64,000 bases of DNA, from contig NZ_CP168493.1 of the NCBI RefSeq assembly GCF_042945595.1, forward strand, positions 3,720,001 to 3,784,000, read 5' to 3'. The translations under genes were made by a program, and so were the position numbers. A model generated the notes under the pieces. It had not been told where the DNA came from and did no database searches. It saw nothing but the letters and a program-made list of their open reading frames with translations. Shown here in pieces: positions 29,432 to 37,809 of this stretch. How positions within the stretch are numbered: position 1 is the first letter of the stretch; each line of letters opens with the position of its first letter. Origin of the DNA: Psychrobacillus sp042945595. GTDB lineage: Bacteria > Bacillota > Bacilli > Bacillales_A > Planococcaceae.

Positions 29432-30300
29432 TATACTTCACGCTCCTTCTTAATCAGTTGCGCAAGTTCTTCTGCTAATGACTCCTCAGTTAAACAAATA
29501 AAAGGAAAGTTTTTTCCAATCATTTGCTCCATCTTTTTTTGAAATTTAACACTTTGTGGTAATTCTAATCGATAATTCATTAGACGCTCTTCATTTCTAA
29601 AAATCGCTTGAGGTGTATCTTCTAAGACACATTTACCATTATGCATAATGGCAATACGATCGGCGTATCTCGCAGCATCTTCCATACTATGCGTTACTAA
29701 AACGGTAGTTAAACCCTTCTCTTTATGAAGTTTATAAAACAAATCCATTATTTCTTTTCGCCCTCTTGGGTCAAGACCAGCAGTAGGCTCATCTAACACT
29801 AAAACTTCAGGATTCATCGCAAGCACGCCTGCTATAGCTACTCGTCTCATTTGTCCCCCCGATAAGTCAAAGGGTGACTTTTCCATTACTTCGTCAGGAA
29901 GGCCAAGCAGTTTTACTAATTCAATCGCACGACGTTTGGCCTCTTCTTCTGATACACCAAAGTTCATAGGACCAAACATAATATCTTTCAAAACGGTTTC
30001 ATCAAACAATTGATGTTCTGGAAACTGAAAAACAATTCCTACCTTTTGCCTTACTTTTCTTAGTTGCTTATTTTTCTTGTCGGCTTTTACTTCTACATCT
30101 CCAATTTGAATTGAACCTTCCGAAGGTTTCAATAAAGCATTTAAATGTTGTAAAATGGTCGATTTACCCGAACCGGTATGCCCAATAATCGCTTGATAGC
30201 TACTGGACGGGATATGTAAATCTACATCATATAAAGCCCGTTTTTCAAATGGAGTATTTTTAGCATAAGCATAACTTACTTGTTGAAGTGTGATGTCCAT
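29431..30300 (-). CDS. ecfA2: energy-coupling factor transporter ATPase EcfA2
   Basis: A 289-aa ABC ATPase. Walker A is GHTGSGKSTILQHLNALL, the Q-loop is FQFPEHQLFDETV, the signature FDLSGGQMRRVAIAG and Walker B LVLDEPTAGLD. The FPEHQLF Q-loop distinguishes EcfA2 from EcfA1. It overlaps ecfA1 by 25 nt. Confidence 0.96.
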   Translation of the reverse strand: MDITLQQVSYAYAKNTPFEKRALYDVDLHIPSSSYQAIIGHTGSGKSTILQHLNALLKPSEGSIQIGDVEVKADKKNKQLRKVRQKVGIVFQFPEHQLFDETVLKDIMFGPMNFGVSEEEAKRRAIELVKLLGLPDEVMEKSPFDLSGGQMRRVAIAGVLAMNPEVLVLDEPTAGLDPRGRKEIMDLFYKLHKEKGLTTVLVTHSMEDAARYADRIAIMHNGKCVLEDTPQAIFRNEERLMNYRLELPQSVKFQKKMEQMIGKNFPFICLTEESLAEELAQLIKKEREV

Positions 30301-31124
30301 AAATCATTCACCAACTCTTCTTCTGACATATGATCCGCTACTAGTGATATTCCTTGTAAACGCAATAAACGGGATATATTCATCGCAAAAGGCAAATCTA
30401 AACCTAAGTCTACTAATTCCTGCCCTTTTTGAAATATCTCTTCCGGCGTACCTTCCGCATACTTTTCCCCTTGATTCATCATAATTATTCGATCTGCTAG
30501 TAGCGCTTCTTCTAAATCATGTGTTATAGAAATAACAGTTAAGTCCGTCTCCTCTTTAAGCTGACGAACAGTTGCAAGTACCTCTTCTCTTCCTTGGGGA
30601 TCTAGCATAGACGTAGCTTCATCAAGTAATAAAATCTTCGGTTGTAACGCTATGGCTCCTGCAATTGCCACACGCTGTTTTTGCCCACCCGATAAATGAT
30701 GGGGCTCGCTATTCATAAACTCGCTCATCTTCACTTTTACTAAAGACGCTTCTACTCGTTCCACCATTTCCTCAAAGGGGATTCCGTTGTTTTCCAAGGC
30801 AAATGCGACATCATCTTGAACTGTGGCTCCTACAAACTGGTTGTCCGGATTTTGAAACACCATTCCCATCTGAGAACGAGTTTCCCACAGATTATGTTCA
30901 TTCAACTCTTCCCCAAAAATACGTACATTTCCCGTCTGAGGAAATAGAAGACCATTCATTAAGCGCGCAAGTGTCGACTTGCCTGACCCATTATGTCCAA
31001 CAATAGCGACCCATTCACCAGCTTGAATGGAATAGGAAACGTTATTCACCGCTGGACGCACATTTTTGTCTTCTATTGCATATGTAAAAGTTACATCTTG
31101 TAAAGTAATAATTTTGGTGCTCAT
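30276..31124 (-). CDS. ecfA1: energy-coupling factor transporter ATPase EcfA1
   Basis: A 282-aa ABC ATPase partnering EcfA2. Walker A is GHNGSGKSTLARLMNGLL, the Q-loop FQNPDNQFVGATV, the signature HHLSGGQKQRVAIAG and Walker B LLLDEATSMLD. AGGAGG precedes the ATG. It is first in ecfA1-ecfA2-ecfT-truA and is separated from rplQ by a terminator and an unusual structured leader. Confidence 0.96.
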   Translation of the reverse strand: MSTKIITLQDVTFTYAIEDKNVRPAVNNVSYSIQAGEWVAIVGHNGSGKSTLARLMNGLLFPQTGNVRIFGEELNEHNLWETRSQMGMVFQNPDNQFVGATVQDDVAFALENNGIPFEEMVERVEASLVKVKMSEFMNSEPHHLSGGQKQRVAIAGAIALQPKILLLDEATSMLDPQGREEVLATVRQLKEETDLTVISITHDLEEALLADRIIMMNQGEKYAEGTPEEIFQKGQELVDLGLDLPFAMNISRLLRLQGISLVADHMSEEELVNDLWTSHFNK

Positions 31125-31195
31125 CCTTTACCTCCTCTAGCTCTTCTCTGCTTGGCTAAGCTCATGTTATTATTTTACGATAAAATAAAAAAGCG

Positions 31196-31276
31196 CGCAC
31201 CTCATTTTGAGAAATGCGCTCTTCTATAACGATTTCAAGACTGGCTGCTCAAGACCAATCATGAAAATGAGGTGCG
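31196..31276 (-). promoter_or_regulatory. candidate attenuator/structured leader upstream of ecfA1
   Basis: CGCACCTCATTTT (31196-31208) and AAAATGAGGTGCG (31264-31276) are perfect inverted repeats 55 nt apart. On the minus strand the second-transcribed arm is followed by CGCTTTTTTATTTT, a terminator-like tail. That same arm can instead pair locally with GCGCATTTCTC (about 31209-31220). Two exclusive folds before a T-run suggest attenuation. A conserved L17 downstream element RNA is known after rplQ in some Firmicutes, but I cannot show that this is it. Confidence 0.45.
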
Positions 31277-31286
31277 TAGAGCTAGA

Positions 31287-31313
31287 CGAGTCGCTACTAC
31301 TAAAAGTACGCTC
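31287..31313 (-). repeat. possible diverged copy of the spacer hairpin repeat
   Basis: The minus strand reads GAGCGTACT, TTTAGTA, then GCGACTCG. This resembles the core of the elements at 12171-12200 and 13630-13659 (GAGCGTACT, CAAGTACG, TGACTG). Nine bases (AGTACGCTC on the plus strand) are identical. The match is short and may be chance. Confidence 0.3.
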
Positions 31314-31362
31314 ATCATAACACTCAGCTTTTATATTGTCGTATAAATCTAATTAAATATGT

Positions 31363-31405
31363 TAGAAAAAAGAAGAGGGTGGTAGAAACACCAATGACCC
31401 TCTTC
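31363..31405 (-). terminator. intrinsic terminator of the S10-spc-alpha operon after rplQ
   Basis: GAAGAGGGT (31372-31380) pairs with ACCCTCTTC (31397-31405). On the minus strand the stem is followed by TTTTTTC. It lies about 60 nt after the rplQ stop codon. Confidence 0.85.
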
Positions 31406-31467
31406 AACTTTAAATGTAAATCAAATTCATTTTGACGAATTTGCATGCAAACGCCTGCTGAATTAAA

Positions 31468-31848
31468 TTAAACTAACTCAATTACTACAACTGGTGCTCC
31501 GTCTCCACGACGAGGTCCAACTTTCATAATACGAGTATAACCGCCTTGACGTTCTGTATAGCGTGGTGCTACATCATCAAACAATTTTTGTAATGCAAAG
31601 ATTGTTGATTCATTACCTTCTTCATCAGTAGATGTTACTACTTCACGACGAATGTAAGCAGCAGCTTGACGACGTGCATGTAAATCTCCACGTTTGCCTA
31701 AAGTGATCATTTTTTCAACAACAGAACGTAATTCTTTCGCACGTGCTTCAGTAGTTTGAATACGCTCATGAATGATTAGGTCAGTTGTTAAGTCACGTAA
31801 CATCGCTTTACGTTGAGAACTTGTACGTCCAAGTTTTCTGTAACCCAT
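31468..31848 (-). CDS. rplQ: 50S ribosomal protein L17
   Basis: A 126-aa large-subunit protein near the exit tunnel. MGYRKLGRTSSQRKAMLRDL at the start and QGGYTRIMKVGPRRGD near the end identify it. It is the last gene of the alpha operon, downstream of rpoA. Confidence 0.98.
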   Translation of the reverse strand: MGYRKLGRTSSQRKAMLRDLTTDLIIHERIQTTEARAKELRSVVEKMITLGKRGDLHARRQAAAYIRREVVTSTDEEGNESTIFALQKLFDDVAPRYTERQGGYTRIMKVGPRRGDGAPVVVIELV

Positions 31849-31901
31849 GGATGTTTCCCTCCTTTGGTGAATAGTTCAAATCTAGCTATATCAAAATTTG
31901 C

Positions 31902-32846
31902 TTAGTCTTCTTTTCGTAATCCTAAGCCAAGCTCATCTAACTTCGCTCTAACTTCTTCTAGTGATTTACGTCCAAGGTTTCTTACTTTCATCATATCGTC
32001 TTCTGATTTGCTAGCAAGCTCAAGTACTGTATTAATACCAGCGCGTTTTAAGCAATTATAAGAACGAACAGAAAGATCAAGTTCTTCGATAGTCATCTCT
32101 AATACTTTTTCTTTTTGGTCTTCTTCTTTTTCGACCATGATTTCAGCAGTTTGTGCCTCGTCTGTCATCCCTACAAAAATATTCAAGTGCTCCATTAGAA
32201 TTTTCGCTCCAAGCGAAATCGCCTCTTTCGGACCGGTGCTGCCATCTGTCCACACATCAAGAGTTAATTTATCGTAGTTTGCTGATTGGCCAACACGAGT
32301 ATTTTCCACTTGAAAATTAACGCGTGAAACTGGAGTATAAATAGAGTCGATCGGGATTACGCCGATAGGAAGATCCTCACGTTTGTTTTGAACAGCAGGA
32401 GTGTAGCCACGGCCCCGACCTGCGTACATACGCATACGGAAATGACCATTTTTGCCGATTGTAGCAATATAGAGTTCTGGATTTAAAATCTCAACGTCAC
32501 TGTCATGTGTAATGTCAGCAGCTGTAACCATTCCCTCGCCTTTTACATCAATCTCAATGACTTTTTCTTCATCAGAGTAGATTTTTAAAGCTAGCTTCTT
32601 CACATTCATAATAATAGATGCAACATCTTCCACAACGCCTTCAATAGTTGAAAACTCATGTAAAACGCCATCGATTTGAATAGAAGTAATTGCAGCTCCC
32701 GGTAAAGAAGACAGAAGGATACGACGTAAAGAATTACCCAAAGTATTTCCATAGCCACGTTCTAGCGGTTCTACAACAAACTTACCAAACTTGGTATTTT
32801 CGCTGATTTCTACACTTTCAATCTTTGGTTTTTCAATTTCGATCAT
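31902..32846 (-). CDS. rpoA: DNA-directed RNA polymerase subunit alpha
   Basis: A 314-aa alpha subunit. The N-terminal assembly domain (ERGYGNTLGNSLRRILLSSL) dimerises and binds beta/beta'. A flexible linker leads to the C-terminal domain (VRSYNCLKRAGINTV, LGRKSLEEVRAKL) that contacts UP elements and activators. It is 135 nt after rpsK, a longer spacer than others in the operon, without a promoter I can support. Confidence 0.98.
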   Translation of the reverse strand: MIEIEKPKIESVEISENTKFGKFVVEPLERGYGNTLGNSLRRILLSSLPGAAITSIQIDGVLHEFSTIEGVVEDVASIIMNVKKLALKIYSDEEKVIEIDVKGEGMVTAADITHDSDVEILNPELYIATIGKNGHFRMRMYAGRGRGYTPAVQNKREDLPIGVIPIDSIYTPVSRVNFQVENTRVGQSANYDKLTLDVWTDGSTGPKEAISLGAKILMEHLNIFVGMTDEAQTAEIMVEKEEDQKEKVLEMTIEELDLSVRSYNCLKRAGINTVLELASKSEDDMMKVRNLGRKSLEEVRAKLDELGLGLRKED

Positions 32847-32981
32847 TCCAATTTAGCCTCCCTCAAAACATCGAATGTATAGGTTCTTTCCATCATGAAT
32901 TCGATCGTTTAACTGATTGCTGTCTACACAACCTCAGTCTGTACAATAAATGATGTTCTCAAACAATTGAGTTTCACCTAT

Positions 32982-33371
32982 TTATACGCGACGACGTTTT
33001 GGTGGACGGCAACCATTATGTGGTACTGGCGTTACATCTTTAATAGCTGTAACATCTAGACCTGCAGCTTGAAGTGCGCGGATAGCCGCTTCACGACCTG
33101 CACCAGGACCTTTAACTGTTACTTCTAATGTTTTTATGCCATGTTCCATGGAAGTTTTTGCAGCTGCTTCAGCAGCCATTTGTGCAGCAAATGGAGTAGA
33201 TTTACGAGAACCTCTGAATCCAAGAGCTCCAGCACTTGACCAAGAAAGTGCATTACCTTGCATGTCCGTGATAGTCACAATTGTGTTATTAAATGTTGAG
33301 CGGATGTGAGCAATACCGGATTCGATATTCTTTTTCACACGACGCTTACGTGTTTGTTGTTTACGTGCCAT
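32982..33371 (-). CDS. rpsK: 30S ribosomal protein S11
   Basis: A 129-aa platform protein near the mRNA exit. HIRSTFNNTIVTITDMQGN and DVTPVPHNGCRPPKRRRV are diagnostic. It follows rpsM by 25 nt. Confidence 0.98.
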   Translation of the reverse strand: MARKQQTRKRRVKKNIESGIAHIRSTFNNTIVTITDMQGNALSWSSAGALGFRGSRKSTPFAAQMAAEAAAKTSMEHGIKTLEVTVKGPGAGREAAIRALQAAGLDVTAIKDVTPVPHNGCRPPKRRRV

Positions 33372-33396
33372 GTTAAGAAGAAACCTCCTTTACCGA

Positions 33397-33762
33397 TTAT
33401 TTTTTCTTGTTCGCAACTGTTTTACGAGGACCTTTACGAGTACGAGCGTTATTTTTCGTATTTTGTCCACGAACTGGTAAGCCGCGACGGTGACGAATAC
33501 CTCGGAATGAACCGATTTCCATCAAACGTTTAATGTTAAGTGATACTTCACGACGAAGGTCACCTTCTACTTTGTATACACCGATTTGTTCACGAATTTT
33601 GTTTAACTCGTCTTCTGTAAGATCGCGAACGCGAGTTTCTTCAGAAATACCAGCTTCCGCCAATACTTTTTGTGCAGTAGTTTTACCAATTCCGAAAATG
33701 TATGTTAATGAAATAACAACGCGTTTATCGCGTGGAATGTCAACACCAGCAATACGTGCCAT
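33397..33762 (-). CDS. rpsM: 30S ribosomal protein S13
   Basis: A 121-aa head protein contacting the P-site tRNA and forming bridges to L5. MARIAGVDIPRDKRVVISLT and RGIRHRRGLPVRGQNTKNNA identify it. The lysine/arginine-rich tail is complete. Confidence 0.98.
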   Translation of the reverse strand: MARIAGVDIPRDKRVVISLTYIFGIGKTTAQKVLAEAGISEETRVRDLTEDELNKIREQIGVYKVEGDLRREVSLNIKRLMEIGSFRGIRHRRGLPVRGQNTKNNARTRKGPRKTVANKKK

Positions 33763-33785
33763 ATGTGTCGTGCACCTCCTTCTAA

Positions 33786-33899
33786 TTAGCCTTGTCTTTG
33801 TTTGTGTTTAGGATTTTCACAGATTACCATAACTTTACCGCGTCGGCGAATAACCTTACATTTTTCGCAGATCGGTTTCACAGATGGTCTCACTTTCAT
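33786..33899 (-). CDS. rpmJ: 50S ribosomal protein L36
   Basis: A 37-aa zinc-ribbon protein, MKVRPSVKPICEKCKVIRRR followed by GKVMVICENPKHKQRQG. The zinc ligands C11, C14, C27 and H32 are all present, so this is the zinc-containing form. GGAGGTTAG-like sequence precedes the ATG. It sits in its normal place between infA and rpsM. Confidence 0.96.
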   Translation of the reverse strand: MKVRPSVKPICEKCKVIRRRGKVMVICENPKHKQRQG

Positions 33900-33936
33900 C
33901 TAACCTAACCTCCTTAGTAGTCCGGAGTGCAAAAGA

Positions 33937-34155
33937 TTATTTAAAACGGTACGTAATACGACCGCGTGTTAAATCGTAAGGAGATAGTTCAATTGTGACT
34001 TTATCTCCAGGTAAAATGCGTATAAAATGCATACGAATTTTACCCGATACATGGGCAAGTATTGTATGACCGTTTTCTAATTCTACCTTAAACATCGCGT
34101 TTGGCAAAGTCTCAACAACTGTTCCTTCGACTTCAATTACATCATCTTTCGCCAT
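33937..34155 (-). CDS. infA: translation initiation factor IF-1
   Basis: A 72-aa OB-fold factor that occupies the 30S A site during initiation. MAKDDVIEVEGTVVETLPNA and DLTRGRITYRFK are diagnostic. The in-frame TTG one codon upstream is disregarded because the ATG at 34155 matches the family start and has GGGAGA at a good distance. Upstream lies a decayed map gene. Confidence 0.97.
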   Translation of the reverse strand: MAKDDVIEVEGTVVETLPNAMFKVELENGHTILAHVSGKIRMHFIRILPGDKVTIELSPYDLTRGRITYRFK

Positions 34156-34276
34156 CAACCCTGTCTCCCTTCTATATACAAATCAGGTTCTCATCAAAAT
34201 TCAAACGTAATTTGCTGTTAGTATAGCCTCTAATGGAACGAAACTATCCGTTTTAAGCATATGTTTGGAAATCATG

Positions 34277-34588
34277 AGAGATGTTCGAAAGACACTCGTA
34301 TGGTTTCGCTTTTAGCAATCCACGGAGTAGACTGACTGGTAGAAACCTGTCTCCCTCATGTCAACATATTCGTACGAAAGTGTTGGATGAGTTCCATAGT
34401 ACCCGTTCGTTACATAGATGCTTCCACGAAACCCATTATACCCCTTCAGAATATGAAATGCACGTGGACTAGGGGGTCCGCGCTTTGATACATCCCTTTT
34501 CTTCCGTTCGTATACCGGGCGCAATATGCTTTTGCAGCTCTCGAAAAAAACATTTTCGTTCTTTGCATACTGCCCGGCAATTAGTCAT
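34277..34588 (-). pseudogene. map: remnant of methionine aminopeptidase gene (map)
   Basis: Between adk and infA, where map normally stands, the minus strand carries broken pieces of MetAP. RELQKHIAPGIRTEE (about 34499-34543) corresponds to the N-terminal helix region. In another frame, KGYNGFRGSI (34417-34446) is the family hallmark. SFEH near 34280-34291 may be the remains of the terminal HFEHT. The metal ligands and most of the central domain are gone and frames are shifted. A functional map must lie elsewhere, since the activity is essential. Confidence 0.8.
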
Positions 34589-34606
34589 CTGCGACAGGCA
34601 CCGGGC
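34571..34606 (-). repeat. imperfect stem after adk with GGCACC motif
   Basis: GCCCGG (near 34572-34577) and CCGGGC (34600-34606 region) enclose TGTCGCAG and ATTGCC on the minus strand. The plus strand reads ACAGGCACC, reminiscent of the centre of the palindrome at 24839-24889. It may be a small REP-like insertion at the adk 3' end that accompanied the loss of map. Confidence 0.35.
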
Positions 34607-35259
34607 TAGATGCGGTTGCCCCGTAACAGAGCATCAAGACCAGCAAAAACTTTTGAAATTTCTTGCTGTCCATCTATATTTGTTAAAACACCTTTGTTCT
34701 CATAAAAATCAAGCAAAGGTTGAGTTTGCTTCATATTTACTTCCAGACGGTTAATCACCGTTTCGGGATTATCATCCGCTCTTTGATAAAGTTCTCCACC
34801 ATCTTTATCACATACCCCAGCTTTAGCAGGTGGGTTAAAGACTAAATGATAAGAAGTGCCACATTCTTTACAAATACGGCGACCAGTTAGACGTTTAATC
34901 AATTCATCTTGTACTACTTGAATGTTCAGCACATGCTCAATTGATTTTCCTAGATCCAAAAGTAAAGCATCTAGTGCTTCTGCTTGAGGAACTGTACGTG
35001 GAAAACCATCAAGTAAGAATCCTTTTTCACAATCTGGTTTACTTAATCTTTCACGGACAATACCGATCGTTACTTCATCAGGTACTAATGCACCTTGATC
35101 CATAAACGACTTTGCTTTTAAACCAAGTTCCGTGCCATCCTTTATTGCTGCGCGAAACATATCGCCTGTAGAAATATGAGGGATTGCGTACTTCTCAACA
35201 ATTTTGTCTGCTTGAGTACCTTTACCGGCACCTGGCAGACCCATTAAAACGATATTCAT
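34606..35259 (-). CDS. adk: adenylate kinase
   Basis: A 217-aa enzyme interconverting ATP + AMP and 2 ADP. The P-loop is GLPGAGKGTQADKIV. FLLDGFPRTVPQAEAL and RLTGRRICKECGTSYHLVF follow. The LID domain has a zinc site C-x2-C ... C-x2-D (CKEC, CDKD), typical of Gram-positive long-form kinases. It follows secY by about 66 nt in the spc operon. Confidence 0.97.
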   Translation of the reverse strand: MNIVLMGLPGAGKGTQADKIVEKYAIPHISTGDMFRAAIKDGTELGLKAKSFMDQGALVPDEVTIGIVRERLSKPDCEKGFLLDGFPRTVPQAEALDALLLDLGKSIEHVLNIQVVQDELIKRLTGRRICKECGTSYHLVFNPPAKAGVCDKDGGELYQRADDNPETVINRLEVNMKQTQPLLDFYENKGVLTNIDGQQEISKVFAGLDALLRGNRI

Positions 35260-35291
35260 ACGAAAATGCCCCCTCAGGACTATTTTGTAGA

Positions 35292-35319
35292 TTTTTAGGA
35301 ACTATATTGTTCCTAAAAA
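35292..35319 (-). repeat. 11-bp stem in the secY-adk spacer
   Basis: TTTTTAGGAAC (35292-35302) pairs with GTTCCTAAAAA (35309-35319) across six bases. On the minus strand only TCTAC follows, so it would terminate poorly. It may tune adk expression relative to secY or protect transcript ends. Confidence 0.5.
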
Positions 35320-35325
35320 CCGACA

Positions 35326-36618
35326 TTATTTCATAAAGCCTTTATAATGACGCTTAACTAATTGTGATTCTAGCTGTTTCATCGTTTCGAGTGCAACACC
35401 CACAACGATAAGTAAGCTTGTTCCGCCAATTTGTGCCGTTTGTGGAAGACCCGCAAATTTGACAAACAATAATGGCATAATCGCTATAAGCGCTAGGAAA
35501 ATTGAACCAACAAAAGTTAAACGATATAATACGCTAGTCAAATAATTTTGTGTGTTAATTCCTGGACGAATCCCTGGAATATACGCACCTTGCTTTTTCA
35601 AATTGTCTGCCACGTTCTCTGGATTCACTTGAATGAATGCATAGAAGTAAGTAAACGCGATGATTAGAGCAATATAAAATGTCATACCAATTGGTTGTGT
35701 ATAATTTAGTGCATTCGTAATAAAATCAGTTACCTTATTTTGACCAAAAAATAAAACAATAGATTGTGGTGCCATAAGGAACGCGGATGCAAAGATTACT
35801 GGGATTACTCCCGCAGCATTTACTTTTAAAGGCAAGTGTGTTTGTTGAGCACCAGTTTGAGCAGTACCCGCAACACGTTTCGCATATTGAATAGGTATTT
35901 TACGTAACGCTTGTTGAACGTAAATTACACCAACAGTTACAGCAATAATTGCAGCTAAAAGTAAAACTAACACAATAATATTGATAAACAATGCATCCCC
36001 AGCGTCTTGAATCTGTGAAGCGTACATTTGGTTTACTGCATTTGGAATAGCAGCAGCAATGCCGGCGAAGATAATAATAGAAATACCATTACCAACACCT
36101 TTTGACGTAATCTGCTCACCTAACCACATTAAAAATGCGGTTCCAGCAGTTAACACAACAGCGATCACAAAATATGTCATAAGGCCTTCGTTTTTTATTA
36201 AAGAACCACTAAACATACGGTTAAACCCATATGACATTGCGATTGCTTGAATAAAAGCTAAGATGATTGTGAAGTAACGAGTGAACTGTGCAAGTTTCCG
36301 TCTACCGACTTCGCCTTGTTTCGACCACTCTGTAAACTTAGGCACAACATCCATTTGTAACAACTGGACGATTATAGATGCAGTGATGTAAGGCATAATT
36401 CCCATTGCTAAAATGGAGAATTTTTTTAATGCCCCACCACCAAATGTATTTAAAAATCCAATCACACCTAGGTGATCTGCTTGTTTTAATACAGTTGCAT
36501 CGACGTTCGGTACTGGTATGAATGTACCAATACGAAAGACAATCAACATCAATAAAGTAAAAATGATTTTATTTCGAATATCTCGCACACGCATAAAGTT
36601 AGAGATTGTCTGAAACAT
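35326..36618 (-). CDS. secY: protein translocase subunit SecY
   Basis: A 430-aa ten-helix channel subunit of SecYEG. FMRVRDIRNKIIFTLLMLI at the start, the plug-region FGGGALKKFSILAMGIMPYI and the cytoplasmic loop RVAGTAQTGAQQTHLPLKVN are conserved. It shares the base overlap TAATG with the rplO stop, so translation is coupled. Confidence 0.98.
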   Translation of the reverse strand: MFQTISNFMRVRDIRNKIIFTLLMLIVFRIGTFIPVPNVDATVLKQADHLGVIGFLNTFGGGALKKFSILAMGIMPYITASIIVQLLQMDVVPKFTEWSKQGEVGRRKLAQFTRYFTIILAFIQAIAMSYGFNRMFSGSLIKNEGLMTYFVIAVVLTAGTAFLMWLGEQITSKGVGNGISIIIFAGIAAAIPNAVNQMYASQIQDAGDALFINIIVLVLLLAAIIAVTVGVIYVQQALRKIPIQYAKRVAGTAQTGAQQTHLPLKVNAAGVIPVIFASAFLMAPQSIVLFFGQNKVTDFITNALNYTQPIGMTFYIALIIAFTYFYAFIQVNPENVADNLKKQGAYIPGIRPGINTQNYLTSVLYRLTFVGSIFLALIAIMPLLFVKFAGLPQTAQIGGTSLLIVVGVALETMKQLESQLVKRHYKGFMK

Positions 36619-37058
36619 TAAACCACCTCAGTTTGTCCGCCAGCGTTCTCAATAGCCTCTTTAGCTGACGCAGAGAATTTGTGAGCTTTTACAGTTAACT
36701 TCTTGTCAAGAGTTCCATTACCTAGAATCTTAATACCAGACTTTTCACTACTCACAACACCTGTTTCAATTAATAGAGCAGGTGTTACTTCTGTGCCTTC
36801 TTCGAAACGATTTAATGTGTCAAGGTTTACAATTGCAAACTCTTTACGGTTAATGTTCGTAAATCCGCGTTTAGGTAAACGACGGAATAATGGGTTTTGT
36901 CCGCCTTCAAATCCTGGACGAACCCCACCGCCCGAACGAGCGTTTTGACCTTTATGACCTTTACCTGATGTTTTACCTGTACCAGAACCAATACCGCGTC
37001 CTATACGTTTGCGTGAAGAACGAGATCCTTCTGCAGGTTTTAACTCATGTAGTTTCAT
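36618..37058 (-). CDS. rplO: 50S ribosomal protein L15
   Basis: A 146-aa protein with the glycine/arginine-rich N-terminal extension (RKRIGRGIGSGTGKTSGKGH) that penetrates the large subunit. The C-terminal globular part ends FSASAKEAIENAGGQTEVV. Confidence 0.98.
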   Translation of the reverse strand: MKLHELKPAEGSRSSRKRIGRGIGSGTGKTSGKGHKGQNARSGGGVRPGFEGGQNPLFRRLPKRGFTNINRKEFAIVNLDTLNRFEEGTEVTPALLIETGVVSSEKSGIKILGNGTLDKKLTVKAHKFSASAKEAIENAGGQTEVV

Positions 37059-37090
37059 ATGGTGGCACCTCCTTATTCTTAAATTAAACT

Positions 37091-37273
37091 TTAAATTTCT
37101 TTCAAAGTTACTAAGTGAGCTACTTTGCCAACCATCCCACGGATCGCAGCATTGTCTTGATGCTCAACTGATTGATGTAATTTACGTAATCCAAGAGCTT
37201 CTGCAGTTTTGCGTTGATTTGGTTTAGTACCAATCAAGCTTTTAATAAGGGTAATTTCTAATTTAGTTGCCAT
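37091..37273 (-). CDS. rpmD: 50S ribosomal protein L30
   Basis: A 60-aa protein with the family pattern ITLIKSLIGTKPNQRKTAEA and LGLRKLHQSVEHQDN. Good spacing to GGGGGGAAATTAC-like ribosome binding site. It lies between rpsE and rplO. Confidence 0.97.
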   Translation of the reverse strand: MATKLEITLIKSLIGTKPNQRKTAEALGLRKLHQSVEHQDNAAIRGMVGKVAHLVTLKEI

Positions 37274-37287
37274 TGTAATTTCCCCCC

Positions 37288-37788
37288 TTATCCTAACAGT
37301 TCTTCTACTGATTTACCACGTAATTTAGCAACGTCCTCAGCACGTTTTAGTTGAGTTAAACCTTTAACTGTAGCACGAACCATGTTGATTGGTGTGTTAG
37401 ATCCAAGTGATTTCGATAAGATATCAGTGATACCAGCTAATTCTAGTACCGCACGGACCGGTCCACCAGCGATAACTCCTGTACCAGGTGCTGCAGGTTT
37501 AACTAGAATAGAACCAGCGCCGAAGCGTCCAATAATTTGGTGAGGAGTAGTTCCGCCAACTCTTGGTACTTCGATCAAGTTTTTCTTCGCATCTTCAACA
37601 GCTTTACGGATTGCATCTGGAACCTCTTGTGCTTTACCAGTACCAAATCCTACATGTCCGTTTTTGTCACCGACAACTACTAATGCAGTAAAACGGAAAC
37701 GACGTCCACCTTTTACAACTTTAGCAACACGGTTAATCGTAACTACGCGTTCTTCAAGTTCAAGTTTGTTTGGGTCAATACCACGCAT
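37288..37788 (-). CDS. rpsE: 30S ribosomal protein S5
   Basis: A 166-aa protein important for decoding accuracy and mRNA unwinding. VVKGGRRFRFTALVVVGD is the double-stranded-RNA-binding part; FGAGSILVKPAAPGTGVIAG is in the C-terminal domain. Confidence 0.98.
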   Translation of the reverse strand: MRGIDPNKLELEERVVTINRVAKVVKGGRRFRFTALVVVGDKNGHVGFGTGKAQEVPDAIRKAVEDAKKNLIEVPRVGGTTPHQIIGRFGAGSILVKPAAPGTGVIAGGPVRAVLELAGITDILSKSLGSNTPINMVRATVKGLTQLKRAEDVAKLRGKSVEELLG

Positions 37789-37809
37789 GAAATATGTCCC
37801 TCCTTCTTC

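Noticed and set aside
31372..31405. T-box-like motif AGGGTGGTAGAAACACC
   Set aside because: It is on the plus strand, opposite to transcription here, and is explained as one arm of the rplQ terminator.
34312..34524. 70-codon gene between infA and adk
   Set aside because: The frame holds KGYNGFRGSI of MetAP but no metal ligands or complete fold; it is a fragment of the map pseudogene.
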